Assembly: GCF_037976825.1 (NCBI RefSeq)
Contig: NZ_CP150269.1
Span: 2,555,501 to 2,619,500 of the forward strand
Reading direction: 5' to 3'
Source: Paenibacillus sp. FSL K6-1330
GTDB taxonomy: Bacteria; Bacillota; Bacilli; Paenibacillales; Paenibacillaceae
Length of the DNA: 64,000 nucleotides
The translations under genes and the position numbers were made by a program. The notes beneath the pieces are model-generated. The model did no database searches, was not told where the DNA came from, and worked only from the letters and a program-made list of their open reading frames with translations. Within the stretch, counting starts at the first letter, position 1, and each line of letters starts with the position of its first letter. Shown here in pieces: positions 35,798-45,080 of the stretch.

Positions 35798-37099
35798 ATG
35801 ACAATAAAGGCTATATTGATCGGCGCCGGTGTCCGCGGTGCGAACGTTTACGCACCTTATGCCAGGAATCACCCGGATCAATTGCAGTTTGTCGCAGTAG
35901 CAGAACCGGATCCGATACGAAGATCTTCGTTTGCGATGCAGTACCATATACCGGATGACCAGATCTACGAGGATTGGCGCGATGTGCTTCAGAAGCCTAG
36001 GTTTGCTGATGCTGTTTGGATCTGTACCCAAGATCGTATGCATTATGATGTTGCCATGCTTGCTCTTCGGCAAGGGTATCACGTCCTGCTTGAGAAGCCT
36101 ATTTCCCCTTCCCCGCTGGAATGCCTGGAGCTGGAGGAGACGGCCCGAAAGAGCAACCGTTTACTGACTATCTGCCATGTTCTTCGATATACCCCATTTT
36201 GGTCCGGCATTCACCGGATTATTGAACGGGGCGATATCGGCAGGGTGGTGGATATTCAACTCAGAGAAAATATTGGATACGCGCATATGGCCCACAGCTA
36301 TGTTCGCGGCAATTGGAATAATACAGCTTCGGCGAGTCCGATGATTTTGGCCAAGTCCTGCCATGACCTGGATTTGATCTCTTGGCTGATGGGGCAGGAC
36401 TGCGTACGCCTTACTTCTTTCGGATCGCTGTTTCACTTTACCAAAGACCAGGCGCCGGAGGGGGCGACGGAGCGTTGCTCTAGCGGCTGCCCGCATCTGA
36501 AGGATTGTTGTTATGTGGATCTCCGCTACTATATGGGAGAAGGCCGGCGGAGAGCCAAGCATTTTTCGGACGATCTGTCCGATGCAATGATTCGGAGACA
36601 GCTGCCGAATACGCCGTACGGGCGCTGCGTCTATCACTGTGACAATGACGTCGTCGATCATCAAAACGTCAACATGCAGTTCCAGAACGGCGCAACGGCA
36701 TCATTCTCGTTGTCCGCGTTTACGCATGACAGCTCCCGCACGGTTCAGATTTCAGGGACGCGCGGCGAGATCCGGGGGAATATGGCAAGACAGGAGTTTA
36801 CGGTATATTCCTTCGTGGATGGCGGGCGCACGGAGATCCGGGTTGAAGACGAGGGCCGCGAAGGAACCGATTCGATGCTGAACGAGTTTTGCGAGCAGGT
36901 CAACTGCTTTACGGGCAGTTCCTTAACCTCGGCATCGGCTTCGATTCAGAGTCACATGATGGCATTTGCGGCAGAGGAATCCCGCTTGAATGAAGGGCAG
37001 TGCATTGAGTTAGGAAAGTTGATTACCAATTACAGAGAGGAAGCCAGCATTTTCCGAAACTCGAATGAAAACGGCGTCAATCGTTACTGCACCGTATGA
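35798..37099 (+). CDS. Gfo/Idh/MocA family oxidoreductase with cysteine-rich insert
   Basis: A 433-residue dehydrogenase-family protein, about 70 residues longer than the other family members in the window. Rossmann motif GAGVRGANVY near residue 9, signature LEKPISPSP near 97, and KSCHDLDLISWL in the substrate domain. An insert near residues 228-240 contains CSSGCPHLKDCC, possibly a zinc or Fe-S site. AAGGAG precedes the ATG. Substrate unknown. Confidence 0.87.
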   Translation: MTIKAILIGAGVRGANVYAPYARNHPDQLQFVAVAEPDPIRRSSFAMQYHIPDDQIYEDWRDVLQKPRFADAVWICTQDRMHYDVAMLALRQGYHVLLEKPISPSPLECLELEETARKSNRLLTICHVLRYTPFWSGIHRIIERGDIGRVVDIQLRENIGYAHMAHSYVRGNWNNTASASPMILAKSCHDLDLISWLMGQDCVRLTSFGSLFHFTKDQAPEGATERCSSGCPHLKDCCYVDLRYYMGEGRRRAKHFSDDLSDAMIRRQLPNTPYGRCVYHCDNDVVDHQNVNMQFQNGATASFSLSAFTHDSSRTVQISGTRGEIRGNMARQEFTVYSFVDGGRTEIRVEDEGREGTDSMLNEFCEQVNCFTGSSLTSASASIQSHMMAFAAEESRLNEGQCIELGKLITNYREEASIFRNSNENGVNRYCTV

Positions 37100-37105
37100 A
37101 GACGA

Positions 37106-37151
37106 GGGGTGCTCCAGAGTCAAACCATGACTTTTGGACATCCCCATTTTT
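37106..37151 (+). terminator. Intrinsic terminator after oxidoreductase
   Basis: GGGG...CCA.AGTCA pairs with TGACT.TTGG...CCCC in an interrupted stem (37106-37145) followed by ATTTTT. Confidence 0.7.
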
Positions 37152-37173
37152 GGTCTGGCTGCCCATTAAGGGA

Positions 37174-37202
37174 TTGACATTCGGATTTGCTTGGATTAAT
37201 AT
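37174..37202 (+). promoter_or_regulatory. SigA promoter of T-box/lysK unit
   Basis: A consensus TTGACA (37174-37179) is followed after 17 bases by TAATAT (37197-37202), placing the start just before the T-box leader. Confidence 0.65.
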
Positions 37203-37224
37203 GGCTTAAATATTACGAACACTT

Positions 37225-37523
37225 AGAAAAGCGATGAAGAGAAGAGTAGTTAAGATACGTTGTTTGCAGAGAGCTCCTGCCTGGTGAGAATGGAGCAGCA
37301 ATATTCTTAATGAACAAAGACTCGGAGCTGCGTATGGAATTGGGCGGTTTGCTCAAGGATGTTACGCCGGGACTCTCCCGTTACAGAGATAGGGTATAAG
37401 CATCGTGATGCCGTACCTGAAGAGGTGAAGATGGCGACAAATTCACAAACCGGGGTGGTACCACGAAGCGTTTATAAAGCTCTCGTCCTCAAGATGACAA
37501 TCTTGCGGATGGGAGCTTTTTTT
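37225..37523 (+). promoter_or_regulatory. T-box riboswitch controlling lysK
   Basis: The leader has the Stem I landmarks AGAGAG and GGTGAGAA, a T-box sequence GGGGTGGTACCACG (about 37452-37465), and a terminator (37476-37523) ending in seven T residues. The specifier region reads GAACAAAGACTC at 37312-37323; AAG (37317-37319) is the likely Lys codon, with AAC (Asn) two codons-phase upstream. T-box leaders of class I lysyl-tRNA synthetases are known from Bacillus cereus. Confidence 0.92.
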
Positions 37524-37556
37524 GGTTGATACTAAAAGTAAAGGCAGGGGATCAGA

Positions 37557-39116
37557 ATGCATTGGTCAGAATAATGGGCAGATCAGTTAATCGAGAGGTT
37601 TCCTGACAAACCGACTCTGGTATGCGCAGCCGGCATCAGCCCTTCCGGGGCTGTGCATATCGGCAATTTCCGGGAGATCGTAACGGTCCATTTTGTGGCA
37701 AGAGCGCTGGAAAAGAGGGGCAGGGACGTTCGTTTTATTTTTTCATGGGATGACTTCGATCGGTTCAGGAAGGTTCCCGCGGGGCTGGATCCGGCGTTTG
37801 AAAAGTTTATTGGCATGCCGTACGTCGAGGTTCCTTGTCCGTTCGGATGCCATTCTTCCTATGCGGCGCATTATGAGCAGGAGTTTGAGGCTTCCCTGGC
37901 GGCATTCGGGATCCAGCCCGAATTTATATATCAAAGCCGGGAATATCAGTCTGGACGATATCATCCGTTCATTCTGCATGCGATCAAGCACAGGGCCGAG
38001 ATTTATAATATACTGCATGCCTTCAAAACGGGCGGAGCCCATGAGTATGAGCGAAATAGTTACTATCCTGTAAACGTGTATTGTCAGGTATGCAGAAGGG
38101 ATACCACCGTCATACAACACTTCGACGAACCCGGAGAGAGCCTGACCTATGCCTGCCAATGCGGGCATCAAGCCACCTTGCCGATCCTTCGGGCAAACAA
38201 TATCAAGTTGCAGTGGAAAATCGATTGGCCCATGCGCTGGAAGATGGAATGCGTGTCGTTTGAACCCGGGGGCAGAGACCACTCATCTGAAACGGGCAGT
38301 TATAACGTAGCCAAGGTCATTTCGGAGAGAATTTTCGGGAATCCGCCACCTTCGTATGCAGCCTATGAGTTTATTCGGATCAAGGGGAATCAGGCCAAAA
38401 TGTCCAGCTCGACCGGAACCAATTACACCCCAGGCGATCTGCTGAAAATATACCCGCCTGAAATCATCCTGTATATGTTCGCGAAATATCAGCCGGATGC
38501 TTCCTTCCATATTGGACTTGATGAAGACGTGATCCGCAATTACACCGAATATGAACGATATCGGAATCAAGATGGTTCCAAGCACATGAGCGGCGATATT
38601 CAAGCAACGCTGGAACTTTCCGGGACAGACGGAAAACCGGGGCCGACTCCGAAATTCGGCCAGATCTCCGGCATACTGCCGCTCGTGGATTTTGACCGGC
38701 AGCTTCTGCAGGAGGTTTTGCACCGAGTGGGCGAAAAGGTTGAGCCGGAGCTGCTTGAACCCATTGCACGGCGAGCTGAGCATTGGATCAAATACCATTA
38801 TCCGCAAAAGCAAATCTCCGTGAACGAAGAACAGGACCATGAGCTGTACGGGACGCTGGATTCAGTGGAGAAGCAATGGCTTCATCACTTTTGCGATCTG
38901 TTGAAGGATGATAAGCTCGATGATGCCAGCCGACTGGAGAAGATTTATGCGATCTGCCATCATGATGACAGCAAGACGGTGAGGAAAAATCAGAAGAGGT
39001 TGTTCGGTCTCATCTACCAGTTTGTCCTTCACCGCCATGAAGGTCCCCGTCTCCCGATCTTGATCCAAGTTGTCGGTGTACATCGACTGCTCGCTCTGCT
39101 GGATTTTCGGGAATGA
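37557..39116 (+). pseudogene. lysK: Class I lysyl-tRNA synthetase with in-frame stop at codon 6
   Basis: The frame from ATG 37557 (GGGG ribosome-binding site 6 bases upstream) encodes MHWSE, then TAA (37572-37574), then WADQLIERFPDKPTL in the same frame, and continues unbroken to 39116. Class I signatures HIGN near residue 33 and KMSSS near 281 are intact, as are Cys pairs (CQVC, CQC). The N-terminus MHWSE-x-WADQLIERFP is typical of the family, so TAA looks like a CAA-to-TAA mutation or sequencing error. The only in-frame later starts (GTG 37653) would remove the ISPSG nucleotide-binding strand. The protein would otherwise charge tRNA-Lys. Confidence 0.75.
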
Positions 39117-39154
39117 CACTTGGGTCAGCGGTCGGATGGATATATTCCAAAGTT

Positions 39155-39187
39155 AAAAACGCCCCTGTTTAACATTGGGCGTTTTTT
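39155..39187. terminator. Terminator between lysK and gntR-type gene
   Basis: AAAACGCCC pairs with GGGCGTTTTTT around a 12-base loop; A and T runs on both sides allow action on both convergent genes. Confidence 0.85.
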
Positions 39188-39197
39188 CCTATAGAGT

Positions 39198-40148
39198 TCA
39201 GACCATCTCTCTCAGAATGCTTTGGCTGCTTTTTTCCAGCGTCATAGGAAACATTTTCACTTTCCCGGGCGATAAGGCTAGAACCTCTTCATATGCGGCG
39301 GCAGATGCATAGACCAGATCAGATTCCTCGATCCGTTGCAGTAGGTCCTCCCGATTATCCAGTCCAGCCAAGCTGGCGTAGACCCCTTCAATACCGGCTT
39401 CTTCCATGCGGCTGGCCATCCACTGTGCACCTGCCTTACCCAAGCAGACAAAGCTGATATTACTTCCTGGTGTAAGCCGGGCAATATCAAGTAGGACCGA
39501 CGTTTCCGCATTCGCGCCAATGACGGATACTTTTTTGTCGCTGCATAGGGCCTTTACTTCGTTATCGTGGTTTAATGTCGTGATTATGAGGTTTGAGTAC
39601 TCCAGTGCCTCGAATAAGGCTTGTTTTCCCGTCAACAGATCCTCCAGAAATACCGTTTTCACTTCGGCACCCGTCATTTGCTCAATCGCTTTCTGATAAA
39701 AGGGATAATCATGTTCTTTACATTCGATGAACAAAATCCGCTGTTTCGTGTTCAGGACAGGCTCCTGCAGCAGCGTATAGGCGAGGGATGCGGCAAAGAA
39801 CTCGCTCGCGGGGATGTTAACGGAGCTAAGCTCCTCCGTCGTTCGCTTTACCAGCTCATGCATGAGCTTTCTGCGAGTTCTGAGCTCTTCTACCTGTGCG
39901 TTGTTTAATACCTGCGTACCTTTACCCTTATGCATCGAGACGATCCCCTCATCCTTCAACTGGTTGTAGACCAGATTTACGGTATTGCGGTTCAGTCCCA
40001 GCAGATCCGCCAGCGCACCGGCCGGAGGCAGCATATCAAAGGGTTCGATCTGTCCAATCCCAATCAACCACTTTAATTGCTCTTTGACCTGTGTGCTGAC
40101 ATTAAGGGTGGCGTGCGGGTCGACTCGAAGCATGAGTTTATGCGGCAT
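39198..40148 (-). CDS. GntR-family regulator with unusual C-terminal domain
   Basis: A 316-residue protein. The N-terminal winged helix (residues about 10-80) contains LPPAGALADLLGLNRNTVN, a GntR motif of YtrA/HutC type. The 230-residue C-terminal part (RILFIECKEHDYPFYQKAIEQ-like start, near residue 140) resembles neither UTRA, FCD nor aminotransferase domains and looks like a Rossmann-type or binding-protein-like sensor. The frame extends to 40172, but GAAGG precedes the ATG at 40148. It is divergent from the HPP gene and probably controls it. Confidence 0.8.
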   Translation of the reverse strand: MPHKLMLRVDPHATLNVSTQVKEQLKWLIGIGQIEPFDMLPPAGALADLLGLNRNTVNLVYNQLKDEGIVSMHKGKGTQVLNNAQVEELRTRRKLMHELVKRTTEELSSVNIPASEFFAASLAYTLLQEPVLNTKQRILFIECKEHDYPFYQKAIEQMTGAEVKTVFLEDLLTGKQALFEALEYSNLIITTLNHDNEVKALCSDKKVSVIGANAETSVLLDIARLTPGSNISFVCLGKAGAQWMASRMEEAGIEGVYASLAGLDNREDLLQRIEESDLVYASAAAYEEVLALSPGKVKMFPMTLEKSSQSILREMV

Positions 40149-40220
40149 AACGAAACCTTCTTTCCTAGTCAACTAGTAATTTAACTTTACATAATTATTT
40201 GTCAATTATCAAGAAAAGTA

Positions 40221-40249
40221 TTGACATATATGGCTGTAAGTCATTATCT
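40221..40249 (+). promoter_or_regulatory. SigA promoter of HPP gene
   Basis: Consensus TTGACA (40221-40226), 17-base spacer, TTATCT (40244-40249). Confidence 0.65.
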
Positions 40250-40263
40250 TATATATAACTAAA

Positions 40264-40273
40264 TAACTAGTTA
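40264..40273. promoter_or_regulatory. Candidate GntR operator
   Basis: TAACTAGTTA is a palindrome just downstream of the HPP promoter. A related CAACTAGTAA sits at 40170-40179 next to the regulator start, so the two could let one regulator repress both genes. Confidence 0.5.
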
Positions 40274-40296
40274 ATTATGAATATCGGAGGGTTACA

Positions 40297-40818
40297 ATGA
40301 AGGATCAGGCAGCAGCATATGTACAAAAAATGAAAGGTGGGGCTAGAAGTCCGTTGACCGTCCGTCCCATGAATATTGCCATTGGTTTTATCGGCGGCGC
40401 TATTTCCATCGGGTTATTAGCTCTTCTGACGTCGCTTGCAGAGAGTATTTGGATCATGGCACCTTTTGGTGCGAGCTGTGTGCTTGCGTTTGCGGTTTGG
40501 GATGCGCCGCTATCACAGCCAAGGAACCTCATTGGAGGGCATCTGATTTCCACTTTCACGGGACTTGTAACGCTTGAGGTTCTGGGGGACGGAATCTGGG
40601 CTATGGCCATTGGTGTGGGAGCGGCGATCAGCTTGATGGGCATAACCAAGACGACCCACCCTCCGGCTGGTGCAGATCCCTTGGTTGTCATTATGGCTGG
40701 CAGCGGCTGGTCATTCTTATTTACGCCGGTGCTTGCCGGCTCGGTCATGATCGTGGTTGTGGCTCTGCTCGTCAATAATGCGGTAAAGGAGCGAAGATAT
40801 CCGACATTTTGGTGGTGA
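40297..40818 (+). CDS. HPP-family membrane protein
   Basis: A 173-residue protein with four to five hydrophobic segments and the family signature KTTHPPAGADPL near residue 114, containing HPP. Segments APFGASCVLAF and PRNLIGGH are also characteristic. HPP proteins have been linked with nitrite transport in plants and cyanobacteria; bacterial roles are mostly unproven. CGGAGGGT precedes the ATG. Controlled, by inference, by the divergent GntR regulator. Confidence 0.88.
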   Translation: MKDQAAAYVQKMKGGARSPLTVRPMNIAIGFIGGAISIGLLALLTSLAESIWIMAPFGASCVLAFAVWDAPLSQPRNLIGGHLISTFTGLVTLEVLGDGIWAMAIGVGAAISLMGITKTTHPPAGADPLVVIMAGSGWSFLFTPVLAGSVMIVVVALLVNNAVKERRYPTFWW

Positions 40819-41587
40819 AGGCAGTTTTTTCTTTGATGAATAAACGGTAATCATGGTAATATCTTCAATCTTATATCGTCAACAACAGACTCGGATCTAC
40901 AAGGGACCGGGTCTAATTTATGTTGTTTGGCCGCGGATCTGAAATTTCCCAAACTAATTTATATACCACGATGCGAGGGAATCCAAACCGAAATCATAAA
41001 AAATAGGAGATACTTACCACTTGATCCCGGGTGTCAAATCTATAGAATATTACACAATCCCGGTACAGGACTCTATTCTTATTTTGTATAAAAGGTTAAT
41101 ATTGCCAAACCTTTACAGAATGCGGTTCTCAGCCGTTTTTTTATACGACTTTGGTATCAAATTTGTAATAACTATGGATAATGATGTAAAAATGACCGGA
41201 ACTTTAGCAATTTTTCTGCGTTTAACCTTATGATTCACGAAAATTTTCTGAAAATCTTCGTCATCTCGCTGCGTTCCTCTGATGGACTGAAGTCGTGCGG
41301 TTCCAGCCTTATCGGGCTGCGATGCTTTCACTGCACACAACTAAACATCAGACTGTGAAGTTGTCAAATGACAGGGACGAGGAGGCAGCGGAACGCTTTA
41401 TCGGGGGAAAAATGTGGAAGAGGTTTGTTTTACTTCTTTTTGACTACTATCGATATTGGAAAAGTTGGTAAAGAAGGAATATGGTATCGGGAAAGCATCG
41501 GCTATACAATGACGAGTATGGCTCAGTCGTCATATGTCGGTGCAGCAACAAGCATGTCATAGAAAGGGCAGGTGAGCAACGAAGACG
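40819..41587. other. Long intergenic region ahead of exopolysaccharide cluster
   Basis: About 770 bases without a convincing gene; open frames of 60-75 codons lack ribosome-binding sites. A stem-loop (AGAC.CGG / CCGGGTCT, about 40888-40917) follows the HPP gene and CAGCC-ttatc-GGGCTG lies near 41308. I looked for c-di-GMP and c-di-AMP riboswitch motifs and did not recognise one. The region may hold the promoter of the cluster. Confidence 0.5.
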
Positions 41588-43846
41588 ATGAGCAGGCGAA
41601 AATGGTGGGTGATCGCAGCACTTTGCACAATAGTGCTTCTCTGCGGTGCTGCTGTAATTCAAGGATATCTACGGCCGTCATTAAAAACGTATGCGGATGC
41701 GGACGGCGTGAAAATGAAATTCAAAACAGAGGGAACCTCCTTTCTGGAATATGAGGATGACGAAGTTTGGAAAGAGGTTTTTGCCAAAGGCGTGAATCTT
41801 GGGGCAACCGTACCTGGACATTATCCCGGTGAGCTTCCGGCAACGGAGGAGGATTACCTTCGCTGGTTTAAACAGATTGATGACATGGGAGCGAATGTAA
41901 TCAGGGTCTACACCGTGCATAATCCGGTCTTTTATTCTGCATTGGTGAAATATAACCGGGATAAAGGCGATGACCCCTTGTACTTCATGCAGGGCATTTG
42001 GTCACCGGAGGAGCAGCTAATCGAGCGTAAGGATGCGTATGACGAAGAAATCATCCAGACGTTCAAAGCGGAGATATCGAAGGCTGTTGCTGCTGTCTAC
42101 GGTGATATCAACGTTGAGCCGAAGCATGGACAGTCGAGTGGCAAATATAAGGTCAATGCAGGCAAGTACCTAATGGCCTGGCATGTGGGAACCGAATGGG
42201 ACCCTGCCATGGTCGATAACACTAACACGGTACATAAGGATGTTCCTCAGTATGAGGGGTCCTATTTCTCGGGGACGAAGGACGCAAGTCCCTTCGAGAA
42301 TTGGCTGGCATCTTTATTGGACTATACAGCTGCCGAGGAGCAGAAGTATGGGTGGCAGCATCCGATGACATTTACCAATTGGGTCACAACCGATGTGCTT
42401 GAGCATCCGGGGGAACCGCTGTTTGAGGAAGACCTGGTGTCTGTCGATGCGAGGCATGTAGAACCGGTGAACTGGGATGCAGGATATTTTGCCGCATACC
42501 ATGTGTATCCGTACTATCCGGATTTTTTCCGTACGGACAAAACATTACAGACCATTCCCGATGGGGATGGGGGGTACAACACGTACAAAGCCTACTTGCG
42601 AAAATTGAAGGCAGCGTTCGAGGATATGCCGATTATGGTCACCGAATACGGCGTACCGTCATCCATCGGTATTTCACACCATGGTCCTGGAGGTAAGGAT
42701 CAAGGGGGACACGACGAAGCTGAGCAAGGCTCGGTTAACGTCTCGCTGACCCAGGATATCTACGACGAAGGTTATTCCGGGGCCATCTTGTTCATGTGGC
42801 AGGACGAATGGTTCAAGAAGACATGGAATACGATGCCTTTTGAAATACCGGCAGACCGCCGGGCATTCTGGTTGAATGTGCTGACGAATGAGAAGATGTT
42901 CGGCGTTCTTGCCATGCAGCCGGGCAAGGCAGAGCAGATCACGATCGACGGAGATCTCAGCGATTGGGATAAGGTCCCCGAAGGGGAAGTCAAGACCTGG
43001 TCCGGAACAGCTCCGGGCGTCAAGAGCATGAAGCTGACACATGATGAGGCCTATCTGTATATCGGGATGGAACTGGAAGAAGCATTTGATCCCGAACGTT
43101 CCAAGCTCTTTATCGGTGCAGACACGATCCCTGGCGGCGACATTCCCAAGAAAGAGCTGGCTGGACGAACGCTCAAAGGCGGGGCTTTGGAAACTTTAAT
43201 TCAGTTAGGCCAAGAGGATGAGTCCCAGGTCACCATAGCACCATCATACGATTTCCACAGCCGGTTGTACGGTAAGGAGGGATATTGGATGCTGCCAGGT
43301 GAGGAAGCCAAGGGGACCAAGGATGATCCTGTAGTGCCTGGAGGTTCGTTTCATTCCTGGAAGCTGGCCATCAGCCTGCTGATGAATCCGCCGGATACCC
43401 GCTTCTCCCATCCGTTTGTGGATGAGAGAGTGGGGATGCTGAAACGGGGGACCAGTGATCCGCAATCTCCGAATTTTAATTCTCTTACAGCCTGGCAGTA
43501 TCAAGACAGATTCGTTGAGATGAGAATCCCTTGGATGCTGCTCGGATTCGGGGATCCGAGTTCGCTGCAGGTGCTGGATTACAGTCCGCTTCAAGACAAG
43601 CGTACATTCAGCACGATCACAGCGGAAGGGATCCGGCTGGCTCCGTGGATCGCACAGCGATCTAAGAACAACGGGGATTCAGCGTCAGGATCGGCGGAAT
43701 CCATCAACCTGGAGGAGATCGAACCCTATACTTGGGAGCTGTGGGAAGCAACCAAGTACAGTGAACGATTAAAACAAAGCTATTATGATATGCAGGACAT
43801 ATTCACCCGTCTGCCTGAAACGGAGCGGGAACCAGATGCTAAATAA
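41588..43846 (+). CDS. Membrane-anchored glycoside hydrolase (clan A-like) with C-terminal DOMON/CBM9-like domain
   Basis: A 752-residue protein: N-terminal membrane anchor (residues 7-25), a TIM-barrel-like region (about 60-430) beginning KGVNLGATVPGH, and a C-terminal sugar-binding-like domain from about 452 (ITIDGDLSDWDKVP). Glu 203 in GTEWDP and Glu 353 in VTEYGVPS occupy the places of acid/base and nucleophile of retaining clan A hydrolases. It probably trims or releases the polymer made by this cluster. First gene of the cluster; its ribosome-binding site is poor. Confidence 0.7.
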   Translation: MSRRKWWVIAALCTIVLLCGAAVIQGYLRPSLKTYADADGVKMKFKTEGTSFLEYEDDEVWKEVFAKGVNLGATVPGHYPGELPATEEDYLRWFKQIDDMGANVIRVYTVHNPVFYSALVKYNRDKGDDPLYFMQGIWSPEEQLIERKDAYDEEIIQTFKAEISKAVAAVYGDINVEPKHGQSSGKYKVNAGKYLMAWHVGTEWDPAMVDNTNTVHKDVPQYEGSYFSGTKDASPFENWLASLLDYTAAEEQKYGWQHPMTFTNWVTTDVLEHPGEPLFEEDLVSVDARHVEPVNWDAGYFAAYHVYPYYPDFFRTDKTLQTIPDGDGGYNTYKAYLRKLKAAFEDMPIMVTEYGVPSSIGISHHGPGGKDQGGHDEAEQGSVNVSLTQDIYDEGYSGAILFMWQDEWFKKTWNTMPFEIPADRRAFWLNVLTNEKMFGVLAMQPGKAEQITIDGDLSDWDKVPEGEVKTWSGTAPGVKSMKLTHDEAYLYIGMELEEAFDPERSKLFIGADTIPGGDIPKKELAGRTLKGGALETLIQLGQEDESQVTIAPSYDFHSRLYGKEGYWMLPGEEAKGTKDDPVVPGGSFHSWKLAISLLMNPPDTRFSHPFVDERVGMLKRGTSDPQSPNFNSLTAWQYQDRFVEMRIPWMLLGFGDPSSLQVLDYSPLQDKRTFSTITAEGIRLAPWIAQRSKNNGDSASGSAESINLEEIEPYTWELWEATKYSERLKQSYYDMQDIFTRLPETEREPDAK

Positions 43847-43864
43847 AAGGAGGAGCCATCGGAT

Positions 43865-45058
43865 ATGTTTTCAAATTTAGAAATGGCATACGTCTTCGCC
43901 TATGTATGTCTCGGCCTTATTGCAGCCGGCATTATCCTGTTGTTCCAAATGAAGATCAAGCACAATGCCATACAAAGAGAAACGGAACGCTTAACAGAAA
44001 AACATCATGATTATTTTGTGTATGTGCAGAGTCATCTGCATGACGATACGACGCTGGAGCTTCCGCCGGGCAAATTGACATCGGCAGAGCGCCGAGTCAT
44101 TCAAGCCAAGTTTATCGAGTGGATCGAGCAATTCAAAGGGGACGCCAGAGAGAAGCTCCTGCGCTTATGCCGGGAAGCTGGATTTGTAGAAGAGGAGATT
44201 CGGGCATTATCCAGCCTGGGAAAAGACCGCCGTATTGAAGCGGTCTACCGCCTTGGGGGGATGCGTGCGGAAGAGGCTGTGCCGCAGCTTCAGCATCTGA
44301 TGAACCGTACGAAATATGGTCCGATGACCATCATCATTGCACGGGCGATTGCCAAAAGCGCAGTTCAGTCACAGCAGATTCGAGAAATGTTGTCCAAGCT
44401 GCTGTCCTACGATAAAGCCATTCATCATATGGCTGCTGATATTTTGCTTGAAACCCGGCTGGATTCGGCCAGCCTTATGCGCAAGCTCTTGGATGATCCC
44501 GATCCTGGACTGGTCAAGGTTTCGCTTGTAGCCATGTGGGGGCAGGCCATTCCGGCTGTCGTGCCGGCACTCGATCGATTGGTCGGATCCGAGGAAAAGG
44601 ATGTGCGTGCGGAGGCGGTCAAGCTGTATCTTGGCTCCTACCCGGCCCTGAAGGATGATACCATTGCGGAGCTCATGAATGATCATGAGTGGGAAGTACG
44701 CGCAGCAGCGGCAAAAGCGCTGGGACGGCTTCATGCCGCAGGCAGCATTCCGATTCTGGCTTCCGCCTTGAAGGACGAGAATTGGCATGTGCGCAACAAC
44801 AGCGCGGAGAGCCTGGCCATGTTGGGAGAACAAGGCTTCGAGACATTGTGCCAAGCCGCGTTGACAGGAGAAGGTCCGGCCAGGGAAACGGCCTTGTACC
44901 GGATCGAACGGATCATGTCCAACGAAGTCGAATACGAGCAAGTTGAACAAATGGTGGCCTTTAATAAAAAGAAACTGGTGTACGATCGTTATTTCGGTGT
45001 TCAAACGAACAAACGGATCGGCACAGTTGCAGGAGTAGGAGGAGATTACACTGCTTAG
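43865..45058 (+). CDS. Membrane-anchored HEAT-repeat protein
   Basis: A 397-residue protein with one N-terminal membrane segment (residues 8-28) and then helical repeats. The HEAT pattern is clear from residue 120 onward, for example DHEWEVRAAAAKALGRL and DENWHVRNNSAESLAML, each about 31 residues. Such scaffolds usually bind partner proteins. The gene sits directly ahead of the glycosyltransferase, so it may organise the synthase on the cytoplasmic side. AGGAGG lies before the ATG. Confidence 0.8.
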   Translation: MFSNLEMAYVFAYVCLGLIAAGIILLFQMKIKHNAIQRETERLTEKHHDYFVYVQSHLHDDTTLELPPGKLTSAERRVIQAKFIEWIEQFKGDAREKLLRLCREAGFVEEEIRALSSLGKDRRIEAVYRLGGMRAEEAVPQLQHLMNRTKYGPMTIIIARAIAKSAVQSQQIREMLSKLLSYDKAIHHMAADILLETRLDSASLMRKLLDDPDPGLVKVSLVAMWGQAIPAVVPALDRLVGSEEKDVRAEAVKLYLGSYPALKDDTIAELMNDHEWEVRAAAAKALGRLHAAGSIPILASALKDENWHVRNNSAESLAMLGEQGFETLCQAALTGEGPARETALYRIERIMSNEVEYEQVEQMVAFNKKKLVYDRYFGVQTNKRIGTVAGVGGDYTA

Positions 45059-45080
45059 AGATATCCTGCTCACTTACGGT

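Noticed and set aside
40850..41020. Possible nucleotide-second-messenger riboswitch before the exopolysaccharide cluster
   Set aside because: Purine-rich GGGA and CCAAACC patches caught attention, but the conserved cores of c-di-GMP and c-di-AMP riboswitches were not present.
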